From: Pedobacter faecalis
Lineage (GTDB): Bacteria; Bacteroidota; Bacteroidia; Sphingobacteriales; Sphingobacteriaceae
Assembly: GCF_030182585.1 (NCBI RefSeq)
Contig: NZ_JARXOW010000001.1
Location: 806,001 to 870,000 of the forward strand
Direction of reading: 5' to 3'
DNA length: 64,000 nucleotides
Shown here: positions 25,884-32,572 of the stretch, in pieces
How positions within the stretch are numbered: position 1 is the first letter of the stretch
Layout: each line of letters starts with the position of its first letter
Notes under the pieces: generated by a model
The model's input: only the letters and a program-made list of their open reading frames with translations
What the model was told of the DNA's origin: nothing
Databases searched by the model: none
Program-made: the position numbers and the translations under genes

Positions 25884-26054
25884 CCTGCAACTTTAGATAA
25901 GCGTTTTAAAATTAGTAATTTGGAACCACTGCGGTGCCAGGTTAACTTACCACGGCGATACCAATCGCGGATCCAGGTCGCCCTCCAGCTCCGCAGGAAC
26001 AATAAAGTTGCAACCTGCTATCCAATTTATTTTTTAGTTACGATAATCAAAAGT

Positions 26055-26062
26055 TAATTTTG
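26055..26062 (+). promoter_or_regulatory. Candidate -7 element for thioredoxin
   Basis: TAATTTTG matches TAnnTTTG, about 73 nt before the thioredoxin ATG. The -33 element is not clear, so the 5' leader would be about 65 nt. Confidence 0.3.
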
Positions 26063-26135
26063 GGTGTAAAATAACTCGCATTAGCCACTAAGAGCCCTCG
26101 GCTAAACAAAATTCCAATAATCCTGTTATTGCAGT

Positions 26136-26429
26136 ATGGCAACGTTTAAAGAAATCATCAATTCAGATAAGCCCGTATTGGTCGATTTTTCCGCGGAGTG
26201 GTGCGGCCCATGTAAAATGATGGCCCCGATCCTGCAGCAGCTAAAAGGTATGGTTGGCGAACAAGTCACCATTCTCAAAGTCGATGTCGACAAGAACCCT
26301 GCGGTCTCCAGCCAGTACAACATCCAGGGCGTACCCACACTAATCCTCTTCAAAGGCGGCCAGATCAAATGGCGGCAAAGTGGCGTCATCCAGGCCAGCC
26401 AACTTAAAAGCGTCATCGACAGTATTTAA
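26136..26429 (+). CDS. trxA: Thioredoxin
   Basis: A 97-residue thioredoxin with the active site [10 protein letters not shown] at about residues 23-32 and the cis-proline in GVPTLILF. It has no signal peptide, so it is a cytoplasmic disulfide reductase. The length is slightly short (family about 105) because the N-terminus starts directly at [10 protein letters not shown]. It is a single-gene unit convergent with the gene at 26449. Confidence 0.92.
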   Translation: MATFKEIINSDKPVLVDFSAEWCGPCKMMAPILQQLKGMVGEQVTILKVDVDKNPAVSSQYNIQGVPTLILFKGGQIKWRQSGVIQASQLKSVIDSI

Positions 26430-26448
26430 AAGAATTACTAACAGCCTC

Positions 26449-26772
26449 TCAGGAATCTTCATCACCGCCATGGCATTCCATACAGGAATTGCCATAGGCG
26501 TAATACTCGTCGTACGCCGCGCCCGGTTTCCCAAACAGCGTGATAATCCGGTCAATCCGGATCGAATGCTCATTGTCAAGTATCACAAACAGTCCCTTTC
26601 CCGTCACTTCTTCCAGGCGTAGCACCTTGCCACTGTCTTCACAAATGCCCTCCGACTTACAAAAAAAGAATATCTTCCCCGAAGTACCCTTCGCTATCTC
26701 AGCCTCTATAACCTCCCGGTATTCCCAGGCTACGGGCATATAACTCCCGTCTTCCCGACCTTTTAAATTCAT
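26449..26772 (-). CDS. Conserved protein with C-terminal Cys cluster (unknown)
   Basis: A 107-residue soluble protein with a mostly beta pattern (KIFFFCKSEGICEDSGKVLR; GLFVILDNEHSIRIDRIITL). The tail NSCMECHGGDEDS contains CxxCH. Because there is no export signal, haem attachment is unlikely; a metal or redox site is possible. It is convergent with thioredoxin, whose stop is 19 nt away. I do not recognise a named family. Confidence 0.6.
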   Translation of the reverse strand: MNLKGREDGSYMPVAWEYREVIEAEIAKGTSGKIFFFCKSEGICEDSGKVLRLEEVTGKGLFVILDNEHSIRIDRIITLFGKPGAAYDEYYAYGNSCMECHGGDEDS

Positions 26773-26941
26773 ATTACCGTTTTTAAACTTACCATAACTG
26801 ACAACTTACATGCGCCAATTGCAGGGCATAAAACAAACACCCTGGTAGCTGTAAAATTAACATATTGGAACACACAAACAGTCATCCAGTTTAGCACAAA
26901 AAATGAAAAAACTGGATCAGAGGGCAATCAGCGCCGCTCCC

Positions 26942-26949
26942 TAAGTTTG
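26942..26949 (+). promoter_or_regulatory. Candidate -7 element for the CPVC protein
   Basis: TAAGTTTG, a full TAnnTTTG match, lies 33 nt upstream of the start at 26983. The 210-nt gap from 26773 holds no gene that I can see. Confidence 0.4.
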
Positions 26950-26982
26950 CAGTGACAATACAGTCAAACAAAAATTAACACC

Positions 26983-27216
26983 ATGAGCAAATCAATCTTT
27001 TATCATGCAGGCTGCCCGGTATGTGTCAGCGCAGAGCAGGACATCGTAAACCTGATCGGTGAATCTAACGTCGAAGTGGTCAACATCGGTGAAGACAGAA
27101 ACCGGATCAGCGAGGCAGAACAAGCCGGTATCCAGTCTGTTCCGGCACTGGTAACACCAAACGGCAACGTACTTCATATCAATTTCGGTGCTTCACTTGC
27201 CGACGTAAAAGGATAA
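26983..27216 (+). CDS. Minimal thioredoxin/glutaredoxin-fold protein (CPVC)
   Basis: A 77-residue protein with a redox motif at the very N-terminus (FYHAGCPVCVSAEQDIVNLI) and a cis-Pro loop (GIQSVPALVTPNGN), which together make a glutaredoxin-like fold. It has no signal peptide. It is much shorter than thioredoxin and probably acts as a small cytoplasmic thiol carrier. It is monocistronic, with its own -7 element and a strong terminator. Confidence 0.75.
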   Translation: MSKSIFYHAGCPVCVSAEQDIVNLIGESNVEVVNIGEDRNRISEAEQAGIQSVPALVTPNGNVLHINFGASLADVKG

Positions 27217-27222
27217 TTTACC

Positions 27223-27257
27223 GCCCCGCCTGGCCTAGGCGGGGCTTCCTTTTTTTG
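27223..27257 (+). terminator. Intrinsic terminator after the CPVC gene
   Basis: A perfect 8-bp GC stem, GCCCCGCC/GGCGGGGC, with a 7-nt loop is followed by TTCCTTTTTTT. It starts 7 nt after the stop codon. Confidence 0.9.
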
Positions 27258-27295
27258 GATAAGGCTTCTATGATAAGCCTTCTATGACGAGACCT

Positions 27296-28711
27296 TTATG
27301 ATAACACGCTCGCAATCACCTTAATCCCTTCTTCCAGTTGCTTTTCACTCAACGAAGCATAACCCAAACGCATGCCATTCACAGGTTCGTCGAAGCTGAA
27401 CCGGTCGGGCGACAAAATTTCCACACCCTTTTGCAGCAAAAGCCTTGAAATGCCGTCCAGGTCCACCTCCCCTTTCGGCACCATCCAGAAAGCAAGTCCC
27501 CCATCCGGCTTCCGGAACGTTACCTTATCGCCAAGATATTGTATAATAAGCCCTTCAAAATAATCCCTTTTCTCTTTATAAATCAGTGTTGCCCGGCGCA
27601 GATGCCGTTTAATGTGCCCGTCACCAATCAACTGTAAAATGGCCTGTTCCATCATATTATCACCCTGAGCATCGATAATTTTCCGCAGTTCGGCTACCTT
27701 TTCAATAAGGCTGGCCGACGAGGCCATGAAGCCGAGGCGCAAGGCAGGCGCCACAATCTTGCTCATCGTGCCGATATAAATGAAGTTTCTGGCATTTTCG
27801 AAACTACTCACCGGGTATACCGGGCGCTGACCGAAATGAAACTCATTGTCATAATCGTCCTCTATGATCGTAAAACCGTATTGGTTAGACAAGGCAATGA
27901 GCTCCAGTCGCCTCGATAAACTCAGGGTTACCGTAGTCGGAAACTGATGATGCGGCGTCACATAAACCGCCCTAACGCTAGTGTTTTGTTCCAGTATCCG
28001 CTTAAATGCCGCCACATCCAGGCCATCCTCATCAACCCCAACCGGAAGCAGTTCCGCCCCTGCACTTGCAAACGCTTTCCAGGCGGGCTTATAGCCGGGA
28101 TTCTCCACCACCACCTGGTCGCCGGGTTTCAGCAAACAATGCGCAGCCAGGTACATGGCCATCTGGCTGCCCCGGGTAATGTATACTTCACTGGGTAACA
28201 GCCGCATACCTCTCTTGTAGTTCAGCATCTGTACAATCGCATCCCGAAAATCCGAATCCCCCGAACGCTCGGCGTAGCCCATCATTTGCCACTTCGCTTT
28301 CCTGTTAAAGATCTGCCGGTACGCCCGCGCAAGCTCATTGATCGGTGCTATCCGCGTATCCGGCACACCGTCGTCAAACACGATCTCTGGTTTTATTCCC
28401 GGCTCCTGCACCGTCGCTACTGCCTGTGCAGGTTTGGCTATATGAACACCGGGCAGGTTGTCGGCAACAAACGTACCCCGCCGCTCTTTGGAAATGAGCC
28501 AGCCCTCGGCCAGCAATACATCCAGCGCGTCCACAATCGTATTTCGATTAAGTTTCAGCTGGGCCGCCAGCTGCCTGCTCCCGGGCAAGGGCGCTCCAGC
28601 CTGCAATTTCCCGCTCTTAATCGCCTCAATAACCGCATCGGCAATCTGAATATACACCGCACGTTCACAGTCCACATTAATTTTGATCTGAAGATCCCAG
28701 GGTCTGAGCAT
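27296..28711 (-). CDS. MocR/PdxR-type GntR regulator with aminotransferase domain
   Basis: A 471-residue regulator. An N-terminal GntR winged helix (YIQIADAVIEAIKSGKLQAG; LNRNTIVDALDVLLAEGW) is joined to a class I aminotransferase fold. The PLP lysine is intact in YIGTMSKIVAPALRLGF and the PLP-ring Asp in IIEDDYDNEFHFG. The ATG at 28711 is chosen because an upstream in-frame ATG (28810) would overlap the divergent gene and add 33 residues with no family match. Such proteins often control vitamin B6 or amino acid genes. It is divergent from the gene at 28809, with an operator-like repeat between them. Confidence 0.88.
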   Translation of the reverse strand: MLRPWDLQIKINVDCERAVYIQIADAVIEAIKSGKLQAGAPLPGSRQLAAQLKLNRNTIVDALDVLLAEGWLISKERRGTFVADNLPGVHIAKPAQAVATVQEPGIKPEIVFDDGVPDTRIAPINELARAYRQIFNRKAKWQMMGYAERSGDSDFRDAIVQMLNYKRGMRLLPSEVYITRGSQMAMYLAAHCLLKPGDQVVVENPGYKPAWKAFASAGAELLPVGVDEDGLDVAAFKRILEQNTSVRAVYVTPHHQFPTTVTLSLSRRLELIALSNQYGFTIIEDDYDNEFHFGQRPVYPVSSFENARNFIYIGTMSKIVAPALRLGFMASSASLIEKVAELRKIIDAQGDNMMEQAILQLIGDGHIKRHLRRATLIYKEKRDYFEGLIIQYLGDKVTFRKPDGGLAFWMVPKGEVDLDGISRLLLQKGVEILSPDRFSFDEPVNGMRLGYASLSEKQLEEGIKVIASVLS

Positions 28712-28746
28712 AAACTGGACTACTATACTTAAGGTAAAAAAATAAA

Positions 28747-28765
28747 ATTTGGCCCACCAAATATA
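28747..28765. promoter_or_regulatory. Operator-like inverted repeat overlapping the mocR -7 element
   Basis: A perfect 6-bp inverted repeat, ATTTGG-CCCA-CCAAAT (28747-28762), overlaps a TAnnTTTG match on the minus strand (TATATTTG, 28758-28765) for the MocR-type gene. It sits in the 97-nt divergent intergenic region, so binding would control the regulator and perhaps the amidotransferase gene. Confidence 0.45.
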
Positions 28766-28808
28766 TACATAAACCTCATTATATTGCGGCAGACACCACC
28801 GATATATC

Positions 28809-29525
28809 ATGAATATCCATTACTTGCAGCACGTTCCGTTTGAAGGCCCCGGCCACATTATCGAGTGGGCTCAACATCAGGGCCACCAGCTCAGCTCAAC
28901 GCTTTTTTACGAGCCCGAACCTAGACTTCCGCAAATAGAAAACATCGACTTCCTGGTCGTTATGGGCGGCCCCATGAATGTCGACGACGAACACCTCTAC
29001 CCCTGGCTTAATGAGGAAAAGCAGTTCATTCTCCACTGCATCCGCGGAGGCAAAAAAGTACTTGGGATTTGTCTGGGTGCGCAACTGATCGCCGCTTGTC
29101 TCGGTGCAAAGGTCATTACCGCACCTCACAAAGAAATCGGCTGGTTCCCGGTCGCCCCAACAGAATCTGCAAAGGAAATCTCCGGCTTTTATGAGCTTTT
29201 TCAATCTCGGCCTGTGGTATTTCACTGGCATGGCGACCAGTTTGAAATTCCTGCGGGCTCCAGCAACCTGCTGAACACAGATGCAAACACCAACCAGGCT
29301 TTCCTGTACAATCAACATGTCCTCGGCCTGCAATTTCACCTCGAGGTAGCACATTCAGATGTCGAGCGCATGGTCCAGGAATGCTGTTCGGACATCGACG
29401 AATCCCGTTACGTGCAGCGCATCCCTGAACTTCTTGAGGGCGTTCATCACTGCTCTCACAACCATCAGCTGCTCTTTAGCCTGCTCGACTGGTTCACAGG
29501 CAGCCGGGTTCAACAGCTAAGTTAA
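28809..29525 (+). CDS. Type 1 glutamine amidotransferase (GMP synthase-like)
   Basis: A 238-residue class I glutamine amidotransferase domain. The nucleophile Cys is in VLGICLGAQLIAACLGAKV (about residues 76-94), and the catalytic His/Glu are in LGLQFHLEV. VVMGGPMNVDDE near residue 55 is also typical. It has no synthetase partner, so it may be a stand-alone amidotransferase or a glutamyl-peptide hydrolase. It is divergent from the MocR-type regulator, its probable controller. The end overlaps the convergent sigma factor gene by 4 nt. Confidence 0.85.
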   Translation: MNIHYLQHVPFEGPGHIIEWAQHQGHQLSSTLFYEPEPRLPQIENIDFLVVMGGPMNVDDEHLYPWLNEEKQFILHCIRGGKKVLGICLGAQLIAACLGAKVITAPHKEIGWFPVAPTESAKEISGFYELFQSRPVVFHWHGDQFEIPAGSSNLLNTDANTNQAFLYNQHVLGLQFHLEVAHSDVERMVQECCSDIDESRYVQRIPELLEGVHHCSHNHQLLFSLLDWFTGSRVQQLS

Positions 29526-30088
29526 ATCATCAAAAAGATGCTGGCCAGCCTGCCAAGTGGTTCGCGCAACTTTTGAAGCGCTTTACTGATGTGCGCGTCT
29601 ACGGTCTTTTCCGCAATGCCCAGCCGCTCGGCAATTTCCTTGTGACTGAGGTGCTCTCTTCTGCTCAATAAAAACACCTCCCGGCACTTATCAGGCAACT
29701 CATCGATCAGTTGGGCAATAAAACTCTTCAGTTCCTTGATCTCCAACTCGTTCACTTCATATCCCCGATGGTCTACCGAGGCTAAATCTTCAAACAAACT
29801 TTCCCGGTACTTACCGTTCCTGATCATGTTGGCGATCTTGTATTTAACTGCGGTGTACAGATATCCTTTCAGGTTTACGGCCGGTTTAATGTGTTCGCGG
29901 TTTTCCCAGATCCAGAGAAACACGGCCTGGCAAATGTCAAAACTATCCTCCTTCCTGCCGCTGGCCCGGTAAGCAGCCTGAAACAGGAATTTCCAGTGAC
30001 GGTTATAGATTTCCGTGTAAGCGGCCCTGTCGCCATCTTTCAGCAGAGCAACCAATTCCTGGTCTGTATAGGCGTTGCACACAGGCAT
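29522..30088 (-). CDS. ECF RNA polymerase sigma factor
   Basis: A 188-residue sigma-70 family ECF factor of the Bacteroidota FecI-like type. Region 2 includes AYTEIYNRHWKFLFQAAYRA and the downstream FDICQAVFLWIWEN. Region 4 includes LPDKCREVFLLSRREHLSHK and EIAERLGIAEKTVDAHISKA. A FecR gene normally follows directly, but here the next gene is convergent. It may be the lost partner of FecR at 23547-24752. A good promoter lies 40-75 nt upstream. Confidence 0.9.
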   Translation of the reverse strand: MPVCNAYTDQELVALLKDGDRAAYTEIYNRHWKFLFQAAYRASGRKEDSFDICQAVFLWIWENREHIKPAVNLKGYLYTAVKYKIANMIRNGKYRESLFEDLASVDHRGYEVNELEIKELKSFIAQLIDELPDKCREVFLLSRREHLSHKEIAERLGIAEKTVDAHISKALQKLREPLGRLASIFLMI

Positions 30089-30130
30089 ATCAAATGAGTT
30101 TCGTTCCTAATAAAGTTAAGGATAATGAAA

Positions 30131-30163
30131 CAAACTTAATTAATAATTTCCCCAACAACCAAA
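30131..30163 (-). promoter_or_regulatory. Promoter of the ECF sigma factor gene
   Basis: On the minus strand, TTTG (30160-30163) and TAAGTTTG (30131-30138) are 21 nt apart. They match the Bacteroidota -33/-7 consensus (TTTG and TAnnTTTG) and lie about 43 nt before the start codon. This is the best complete promoter in the window. Confidence 0.55.
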
Positions 30164-30245
30164 CGATAGTTGAGACGTATCAGGGCTGGGTTCGCACGAC
30201 GCAAGTACGGCGAGCGACCCTGCCACATTTAATAAAAGGATAGGT

Positions 30246-32567
30246 TCAGAGGCCTTTGACCTGAGTTTCAATAAGCTTGTTGTTCACTTTCAGCCTCACT
30301 TTAGACGTCTTTGGAGCTGTGACTTTATAATGCGTTACCACACCGTCCTTCCAGGTCAGGTCGACCGTAAAATTGCCTCTCGCCTTCAGTCCTTTTATCG
30401 AACCGTAGGCTTTCCAGGCATCGGGCAAAGCGGGAAGCAGTTCAATGAAGTCATCGTGACTCTGGATAAGCATCTCCGCAATCCCGGCGGTGGCGCCAAA
30501 GTTGCCGTCGATTTGAAAAGGCGGCCCTGCAGAAAGCATGTTGTTGTACACGCCTCCTCCTGCGCCATAGTTGATGTCGGTACGTGTGGTTGGCTTTAAA
30601 ATTTCTTTAAGCAATTTAAATGCGCGGTTGCCATCCCTCAGCCTTGCCCAAAACAACTGTTTATAGGCAATGGTCCAGCTCGGTCCGTCATCGCCCCTAA
30701 CTTCTAATGTCTTTTTAGAAGCCTCCGCCAGTTCAGGCGTGCGCGAAGGGGTAATCAGGGAAGCGGGATACAAGCCCCAGAGGTGGGAAATATGACGATG
30801 CTGAGGATCCGTTTCCTTGTAATCTTCCAGCCATTCCTGGATGCGACCGCTCTTGCTGATCACACCCGGCGGCGGCACAGATTTTAGCTTCTCTTCAAGA
30901 ACCCGACGAAAGTCGGCGTCCAGATTGAGCAGTTTGGATGCGGTAATGACATTGGTAAACAGATCGCGGACAATCTGGTTGTCTATCGTTGGTCCCATCG
31001 ACACGTTGGCCGTTTTGCCGTTGGGCAGATAGAAGGAGTTTTCCGGCGAAACCGAGGGGGAAGTCACCAGCCAGCCGGTTTTCGGGTCGCGCACCAACAC
31101 ACTGTTGTAATATTGCGCCGAGCCCTTAAGGATCGGGTAAATATCTTTCAAATAGCCCTGATCGAGCGTAAACGCATAGTGCTCCCAGAGATTATTGCAG
31201 AGCCAGCCCGAGCCGGCGTTGGCTACGCCCCATGAAGCGCTCTCACCAGGCTCGGTAAAGCCCCAAACATTCGTGATCACATGCGCAATCCAGCCCTCAG
31301 CATTATAATAAGCTTTGGCGGTGCGTTCGCCGGGCTCCACCAATCCCTTTACCAGATCGGCAAGCGGCAGGTTCAGTTCAGAAAGGTTGGCTACCTCTAC
31401 CGGCCAATGGTTCATTTGTACGTTTACATCAAGATGGTAGTCGCCATTCCAGGGCGTATTGATCTCATGCGCCCAAAGGCCTTGCAGGTTTGGGGGCAAA
31501 AGGCCTACGCGGGTACTGCTGATGCTGAGGTACCGGCCAAACTGGAAGAATAATGCGGCCAGCGCCGGATCGTCGCCAGTATTGTTATAAAAATGCTTCA
31601 GACGGTAGTCGGTGGGCATCCGCGAATTTTTACCTTCGCCCAAATCTATGCTAAGGCGGTTAAACAGGCGGGTATAGCGACTCACATGGTTGGCCTCCTG
31701 CCGGGAATAAGGTTTCTTCATGGCTGCGGCAAGATCTGCGGCCGTCTGGCCCCGAAAATCCTTGCCGCGGAAGTCGGTACCCGCGGATACAAAGATGATG
31801 ACCTCTGTAGCGCCCGATATCTCGAGTGCATCGCTGGTCACATGCAGTTTACCGCCCTTAAGCTGGGTTTGTACCCGCGTCAGGTACTGCATGCCTTTGC
31901 CATCGGTACCGTTGTCGAGCTGACCATACATCTGGAGTTCGTTTCCTTCTGTTTTTACGGCAAAGCGCTCTGGGCGACTCAAACTGATGCGGCAATTGAT
32001 GGCTCCCGGTTTGGATGCCGTGAGCCTGATCACATTGACATCATCGTCGAAACTGCTGAAATAGCTGCGCTTGAAGGTAGAACCGCCAAGCTGGTATTGC
32101 GTGGTCGCTATGGCTTTGTCGAGCGATAACTCCCTGCGGTAATTAACCGCCCCTTCCGACAAACCGGGATAGGTATAGTCGATATGCAGCGCACCCAAGG
32201 TCTGGAACTTGCCCCACTGCGCACCTCCTGAACCCGGACCTTTGCAAACGAAATTTTTGTTGACCAGATCCTGGGCCTCATCGTTCTTTCCCTCCATGAT
32301 CAGCTTTCGGATGGCGGGCAGACTTTTATGCGCATCATAATTGTTAGCGTCTTGCGGACTGCCCGACCATAGCGTGATATCGTTGAGCACGATCTTCTCT
32401 TTATATACATCGCCATCGGGCGTCATACCCAACCGGCCATTGCCCAGCGGCAGGGTCTCTTCCCACATCGCTGCGCTTTTGTCGAACCAAATGTTCAAGG
32501 GCTTTTTTTGCGCGTTCACGCTGGTGCATACCAATCCCAACGCAATGATATAAAGCATTTTTTTCAT
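30246..32567 (-). CDS. Glycoside hydrolase family 95 protein (alpha-L-fucosidase type), exported
   Basis: A 773-residue exported enzyme with a signal peptide ending at TSVNAQKK. The N-terminal GH95 domain is clear: EETLPLGNGRLGMTPDGD then IVLNDITLWSGSPQDA. The (alpha/alpha)6 barrel contains LQGLWAHEINTPWNGDYHLD with the catalytic Asn/Asp region, WTIAYKQLFWARLRDG, and QIDGNFGATAGIAEMLIQSH. GH95 enzymes remove alpha-L-fucose or L-galactose by inversion. It is the last gene of a five-gene operon of exported carbohydrate enzymes, 5 nt after the PQQ dehydrogenase gene. Confidence 0.9.
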   Translation of the reverse strand: MKKMLYIIALGLVCTSVNAQKKPLNIWFDKSAAMWEETLPLGNGRLGMTPDGDVYKEKIVLNDITLWSGSPQDANNYDAHKSLPAIRKLIMEGKNDEAQDLVNKNFVCKGPGSGGAQWGKFQTLGALHIDYTYPGLSEGAVNYRRELSLDKAIATTQYQLGGSTFKRSYFSSFDDDVNVIRLTASKPGAINCRISLSRPERFAVKTEGNELQMYGQLDNGTDGKGMQYLTRVQTQLKGGKLHVTSDALEISGATEVIIFVSAGTDFRGKDFRGQTAADLAAAMKKPYSRQEANHVSRYTRLFNRLSIDLGEGKNSRMPTDYRLKHFYNNTGDDPALAALFFQFGRYLSISSTRVGLLPPNLQGLWAHEINTPWNGDYHLDVNVQMNHWPVEVANLSELNLPLADLVKGLVEPGERTAKAYYNAEGWIAHVITNVWGFTEPGESASWGVANAGSGWLCNNLWEHYAFTLDQGYLKDIYPILKGSAQYYNSVLVRDPKTGWLVTSPSVSPENSFYLPNGKTANVSMGPTIDNQIVRDLFTNVITASKLLNLDADFRRVLEEKLKSVPPPGVISKSGRIQEWLEDYKETDPQHRHISHLWGLYPASLITPSRTPELAEASKKTLEVRGDDGPSWTIAYKQLFWARLRDGNRAFKLLKEILKPTTRTDINYGAGGGVYNNMLSAGPPFQIDGNFGATAGIAEMLIQSHDDFIELLPALPDAWKAYGSIKGLKARGNFTVDLTWKDGVVTHYKVTAPKTSKVRLKVNNKLIETQVKGL

Positions 32568-32572
32568 CGCTG

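Noticed and set aside
25947..26030. A short minus-strand frame ending in ELEGDLDPRLVSPW
   Set aside because: It looks like the tail of a lost gene, but it is under 30 residues, has an upstream stop and no recognised family.
26449..26772. Cytochrome c call from the CxxCH motif
   Set aside because: There is no signal peptide, and the protein has no other haem-domain features.
30164..30245. Possible structured RNA between the GH95 and sigma genes
   Set aside because: The GC-rich stretch does not fold into a convincing hairpin by eye and has no conserved-looking motif.
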